Assembly: GCA_002782365.1 (NCBI GenBank)
Contig: PFHP01000035.1
Coordinates: forward strand, 1-9,100
Direction of reading: 5' to 3'
Source of the DNA: Candidatus Kuenenbacteria bacterium CG_4_8_14_3_um_filter_39_15
Lineage (GTDB): Bacteria > Patescibacteriota > Patescibacteriia > UBA2196 > GWA2-42-15
Length of the DNA: 9,100 bases
Part shown: in pieces, positions 6,595-9,100 of the stretch
Layout: the number at the start of each line of letters is the position of its first letter
Numbering within the stretch: position 1 is the first letter of the stretch
Position numbers and translations under genes: made by a program
Notes under the pieces: model-generated
The model's database searches: none
Seen by the model: only the letters and a program-made list of their open reading frames with translations
Told to the model about the DNA's origin: nothing

Positions 6595-6617
6595 TTTAGC
6601 TGGGGGAATGGTAGGAT
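6589..6617 (+). promoter_or_regulatory. Candidate promoter of tRNA-Ser and galU
   Basis: TTGATT (6589-6594, 4/6) lies 17 bp before TAGGAT (6612-6617, 4/6), which is preceded by TGG, an extended -10. The predicted start near 6624 leaves about 8 nt before the mature tRNA, a normal length for RNase P removal. A better-looking TATAAT at 6623-6628 is too close to the tRNA to serve it. Confidence 0.42.
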
Positions 6618-6631
6618 AATGATATAATAAT

Positions 6632-6720
6632 GGTGGGATGCCGGAGTGGTCGAACGGGGCGGTTTCGAAAACCGCTGTCTCACTTTTGCGGGACCGGGGG
6701 TTCGAATCCCTCTCCCACCG
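6632..6720 (+). tRNA. tRNA-Ser (anticodon CGA)
   Basis: The 89-nt sequence folds as a class II tRNA. Acceptor GGTGGGA (6632-6638) pairs with TCCCACC (6713-6719), and the discriminator is G (6720) as in serine tRNAs. The anticodon arm is GCGGT-TTCGAAA-ACCGC with anticodon CGA, reading UCG. The long variable arm pairs GTCTC with GGGAC. The T arm has the TTCGAAT loop. The part from ATGCCGGAG through the anticodon arm closely resembles E. coli serU as I recall it. The 3' CCA is not encoded, so a nucleotidyltransferase must add it. Confidence 0.97.
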
Positions 6721-6746
6721 ATTTTAAAAACCATATTTGACAAATT

Positions 6747-7625
6747 ATGCAACTACCCAAAAAAGCGATTATTACCGTGGCCGGGACAGGGACAAGGTTT
6801 TTGCCAGCCACTAAAGCAGTACCCAAAGAGATGCTGCCGATTATTAATAAGCCGATTGTCCAGTATGATGTTGAGGAAGTAGTCAGCGCCGGTGTCAAAG
6901 AAGTCATTTTAGTGATACAGGAAAATGCCTTGGCGACTAAAAATCATTTTAGCGACTATAATAAAATTTTGGAAAGCATGTTAAAGCGGGGCGGTAAAAG
7001 AGAGATGCTCAAGATGATCAGGGATATTTCCCGGCTGGCAAAATTTAGCTATGTCTCCCAAAAAAAAAGCATGGGCTATGGCCCGGCAGTGCCTTTGATG
7101 GCGGCTAAAAATTTGATAAAAAATGAGCCATTTTTATATTTATATGGCGACGATCTGACAATCGCCAAGGTCCCATTTTGCAGGCAGTTGATAGATGCCT
7201 ACAAAAAAAATCCTGATGTCGCAGGAGTTATTGGCGTGCAAAGAGTGCCGCCAAAAGAGGTGGTTAGATATGGCATAGTGAAATTAAAAAAAGGCACTAA
7301 AAATGTGCTTGAGTCAACAGTTGAAAAACCTTTAATTAAAGATGCGCCGTCCGATCTGGCAATTTTCGGCCGGTTTTTATTTACCCCAAAAATTATTCCC
7401 ATCATTGAAAATCTAAAACATGGTAAAAATGGGGAATTATGGTTAACTGACGCGATTGACCAGCTGGCACGACAGGCAAAAGTGCTGGTGTGTGAAATTA
7501 AGGGTCAATGGCTGACAACTGGCGATCCTTTGAATTATTTAAAGGCAACGGTTGAGTTTGTCTGGCAACGCGATGATTTGCGGCAGGAATTTAAAAAATA
7601 TATTGTGGAGAAGTTGAAAAAATAG
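6747..7625 (+). CDS. galU: UTP-glucose-1-phosphate uridylyltransferase
   Basis: 292 residues, the usual length for GalU, which makes UDP-glucose from UTP and glucose-1-phosphate for envelope polysaccharides. The N-terminal nucleotide-binding signature is AGTGTRFLPATKAVPKEMLP (12-31). Further family motifs are GYGPAV (110-115), YGDDL (133-137, probable Mg site), VEKP (192-195) and GELWLTDAI (229-237). The motif usually read as DxG near the C-terminus appears here as WLTTGDP (255-261), with Thr in place of the Asp. A related sugar nucleotidyltransferase with another sugar phosphate is possible. The start is the first ATG, 26 nt after the tRNA, with no terminator between them and no Shine-Dalgarno, so tRNA-Ser and galU are probably transcribed together. 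A run of nine A (7060-7068) lies in the coding region. Confidence 0.9.
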   Translation: MQLPKKAIITVAGTGTRFLPATKAVPKEMLPIINKPIVQYDVEEVVSAGVKEVILVIQENALATKNHFSDYNKILESMLKRGGKREMLKMIRDISRLAKFSYVSQKKSMGYGPAVPLMAAKNLIKNEPFLYLYGDDLTIAKVPFCRQLIDAYKKNPDVAGVIGVQRVPPKEVVRYGIVKLKKGTKNVLESTVEKPLIKDAPSDLAIFGRFLFTPKIIPIIENLKHGKNGELWLTDAIDQLARQAKVLVCEIKGQWLTTGDPLNYLKATVEFVWQRDDLRQEFKKYIVEKLKK

Positions 7626-7631
7626 TATAAT
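7603..7631 (+). promoter_or_regulatory. Promoter of the solute-binding lipoprotein gene
   Basis: TTGTGG (7603-7608) lies 17 bp before a perfect TATAAT (7626-7631). The -35 lies inside the end of galU and the -10 begins at the base right after its TAG stop. Predicted start near 7638 gives a leader of about 23 nt. No terminator is seen after galU, so read-through may add to expression. Confidence 0.6.
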
Positions 7632-7660
7632 ATAAATAGGAATAAAATTTTAATGCTTTT

Positions 7661-9061
7661 ATGCGGATAAAATTGGTCAAATTTAAATTAATAGTTATTT
7701 TGCTAGTCTTCATGCTTTTAGCCACTGGTTGCGGTTTAAAGCAGGGCGATACTCAAGCAATGAGTGAATTGAAAACGCCAATTACGATTAGATATTGGCG
7801 GGTTTTTGACGGGCCAGATGCCTTTCAGGAAGTTATTAATGCTTACAAACAAGCGCATCCGAATGTCAATATTGAATACAGAAAATTACGTTATGATGAA
7901 TACGAACAGGCGCTTTTGGAAGCTTGGGCAGAGGACAGGGGGCCTGATATTTTTACTGTTCACAACAGCTGGCTGGCCAAGTATGAAAGCAAAATTTTAG
8001 CCATGCCGGAAACCGTCAAATTGCCGTATGCGGTGCAGAGGAATAGCAGGACAGGAGATGTTGAAAAAGCTCTTTACCAGCAAGTTAATCTCTGGACGCC
8101 CATTGACATTCGTAATAATTTTGCCGAGGTGGTTTATCAGGATGTAGTCAGGGATAATAAAATATGGGGATTGCCATTGTCAGTTGACAGCTTGGCTTTA
8201 TTTTATAACCGAACTCTTTTAGACAATGCTTTAATTACTAAAGTGCCCAGCACATGGTTAGCGGTTAAAGAAGCGGTCAAAAAATTGACTTTACAGGACG
8301 AAGCTGGCAATATCCAACAATCCGGGATTGCCTTGGGCACGGCTGATAATATTAACCGCGCTTTTGACATAGTTTCCTTGTTAATGATGCAAAATGGGAC
8401 GCAAATGACGGACGATACTGGCAGTCAGGCGACTTTTCATCAGCCAAGCCCGTATTCTGCTGACAAAAGTTTTAAGCCCGGCATGGAGGCATTGCGTTTT
8501 TATACGGATTTTGCCCTGCCCTCAAAAGAGGTTTATAATTGGAGTGAGGAGATGCCAGAAGCAACGGATTCATTTGTCCGTGGCAAGCTAGGGATGATGC
8601 TCGGCTATGCCTATCAATTGCCTTTAATCCGCACGCAAGGAGTAAAACTAAATATTGGCGTGGCTGAAGCGCCGCACATTAACAGCGATGGCACAGATGC
8701 TTTGGGCGCCAAAGTAAACATAGCCAGTTATTGGGTGGAAACAGTGTCAGCCAAGACCAAATATGCCAATTATGCCTGGGATTTTTTACAGTTTGCCAGC
8801 AGTAAGGAGCAGGTGATAAAATATCTGGCTGTTGCAAAAAAACCGGCTGCGCTTAGAAATTTAATCAGTGCCCAGTTGAACCAGCCCGATGTTAAGCCTT
8901 TTGCCAACCAAGTCCTGACTGCCCAGAGCTGGTATCGGGGCAGGAATCCTTTGGCCGCCGAAGAAATTTTTCGGCAAATGATTCAAGCAGTTTTAGCTGG
9001 TTCCAACACAGCCGAAGAGGCGATTGGTTTTGGGGCTAAGAAAATTAATCAGACGTTTTAG
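7661..9061 (+). CDS. ABC-type sugar solute-binding lipoprotein
   Basis: 466 residues of the family-1 extracellular solute-binding type (MalE/UgpB-like, COG1653), which capture sugars or similar solutes outside the cell for an ABC permease. Residues 1-23 form a lipoprotein signal: basic MRIKLVKFK, a hydrophobic core, then LLATGC with C24 as the lipidation site (Ala at -3 is less common than Leu). Family features follow: ITIRYWRVFDGPDAFQEVI (41-59), AYKQAHPNVNIEY (61-73), GPDIFTVHNSWLAKYE (94-109), WGLPLSVDSLALFYNRTLL (169-187), and a C-terminal YAWDFLQFASSKEQV. The nearby ATG at 7653 leads to a quick stop, so 7661 is the start. No permease or ATPase gene is present in the window, although one could follow. 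The ligand cannot be inferred. No Shine-Dalgarno is well placed. Confidence 0.92.
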   Translation: MRIKLVKFKLIVILLVFMLLATGCGLKQGDTQAMSELKTPITIRYWRVFDGPDAFQEVINAYKQAHPNVNIEYRKLRYDEYEQALLEAWAEDRGPDIFTVHNSWLAKYESKILAMPETVKLPYAVQRNSRTGDVEKALYQQVNLWTPIDIRNNFAEVVYQDVVRDNKIWGLPLSVDSLALFYNRTLLDNALITKVPSTWLAVKEAVKKLTLQDEAGNIQQSGIALGTADNINRAFDIVSLLMMQNGTQMTDDTGSQATFHQPSPYSADKSFKPGMEALRFYTDFALPSKEVYNWSEEMPEATDSFVRGKLGMMLGYAYQLPLIRTQGVKLNIGVAEAPHINSDGTDALGAKVNIASYWVETVSAKTKYANYAWDFLQFASSKEQVIKYLAVAKKPAALRNLISAQLNQPDVKPFANQVLTAQSWYRGRNPLAAEEIFRQMIQAVLAGSNTAEEAIGFGAKKINQTF

Positions 9062-9074
9062 TCCCCCTCCCTGG

Positions 9075-9100
9075 CCCTCCCCCGCTTATGCGGGAGAGGG
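9075..9100. repeat. GC-rich palindrome at the window edge (terminator or REP-like)
   Basis: CCCTC (9075-9079) pairs with GAGGG (9096-9100) and CCCGC (9081-9085) with GCGGG (9090-9094). There is one C/A mismatch and a TTAT loop, giving a strong 10-bp imperfect hairpin 13 nt after the preceding stop codon. The C-rich run before it (9063-9070) is typical of dispersed palindromic repeats. The window ends at the hairpin, so a following T tract cannot be checked. Confidence 0.6.

Noticed and set aside
6623..6628. TATAAT as the tRNA-Ser promoter -10
   Set aside because: Only 3 nt separate it from the mature tRNA 5' end, so transcription from it would begin inside the tRNA. The TTGATT-N17-TAGGAT pair upstream fits better.
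7060..7068. A9 run in galU as a phase-variation switch
   Set aside because: It encodes QKK in frame in an AT-rich genome where A runs are common, and nothing else suggests programmed slippage.
663..9061. Recoded TGA (code 25/4) because no gene ends in TGA
   Set aside because: Seven stops are too few to judge, and no conserved glycine or tryptophan position is interrupted by TGA; the standard code gives full-length proteins.

Overview
The window looks like part of a small, AT-leaning bacterial genome, most likely a Candidate Phyla Radiation (Patescibacteria) lineage of the Parcubacteria/Falkowbacteria kind. This rests on the gene mix (a four-domain ribosomal S1, FtsH, a UlaG-like metallo-hydrolase, an apparently orphan lipoprotein binding protein, unrecognised coiled-coil and polytopic membrane proteins), a tRNA without encoded CCA, and the absence of Shine-Dalgarno sequences. 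It is inference; no phylogenetic marker was compared. The standard genetic code fits: the seven complete genes contain no in-frame TGA and end in TAA (4) or TAG (3).

Layout. Positions 1-394 (minus) hold the N-terminal part of a metallo-beta-lactamase-fold hydrolase that runs off the left edge. It is divergent from a 0.27 kb intergenic region carrying a near-consensus sigma70 promoter (486-514) and a roughly 140-nt structured leader. These precede the S1 gene (663-1757) and ftsH (1806-3650). Between S1 and ftsH lies a perfect 20-bp tandem duplication in which each copy has an extended -10 box; the second would give a nearly leaderless ftsH mRNA.

Positions 3703-5507 form the most unusual part. 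A coiled-coil gene (3747-5183) and a small helical gene (5197-5427) are bracketed by two identical 48-bp direct repeats (3703-3750 and 5460-5507). Each repeat carries an extended -10 promoter, a dyad centred on the -10, and the ATG start codon of the gene that follows. The second copy starts a six-helix membrane protein gene (5504-6529). Recombination between the copies would remove both coiled-coil genes and leave the membrane gene with an intact promoter and start.

A strong intrinsic terminator (6563-6594) ends this block. It is followed by tRNA-Ser(CGA), galU only 26 nt further on (nucleotide-sugar supply), a promoter overlapping the galU stop, and a sugar-type ABC solute-binding lipoprotein. 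The window ends in a GC-rich palindrome that may be a terminator or a REP-like repeat. The common theme is compact, weakly punctuated expression: promoters sit against start codons, leaders are short and AT-rich, and S1 is the exception with a long structured leader.
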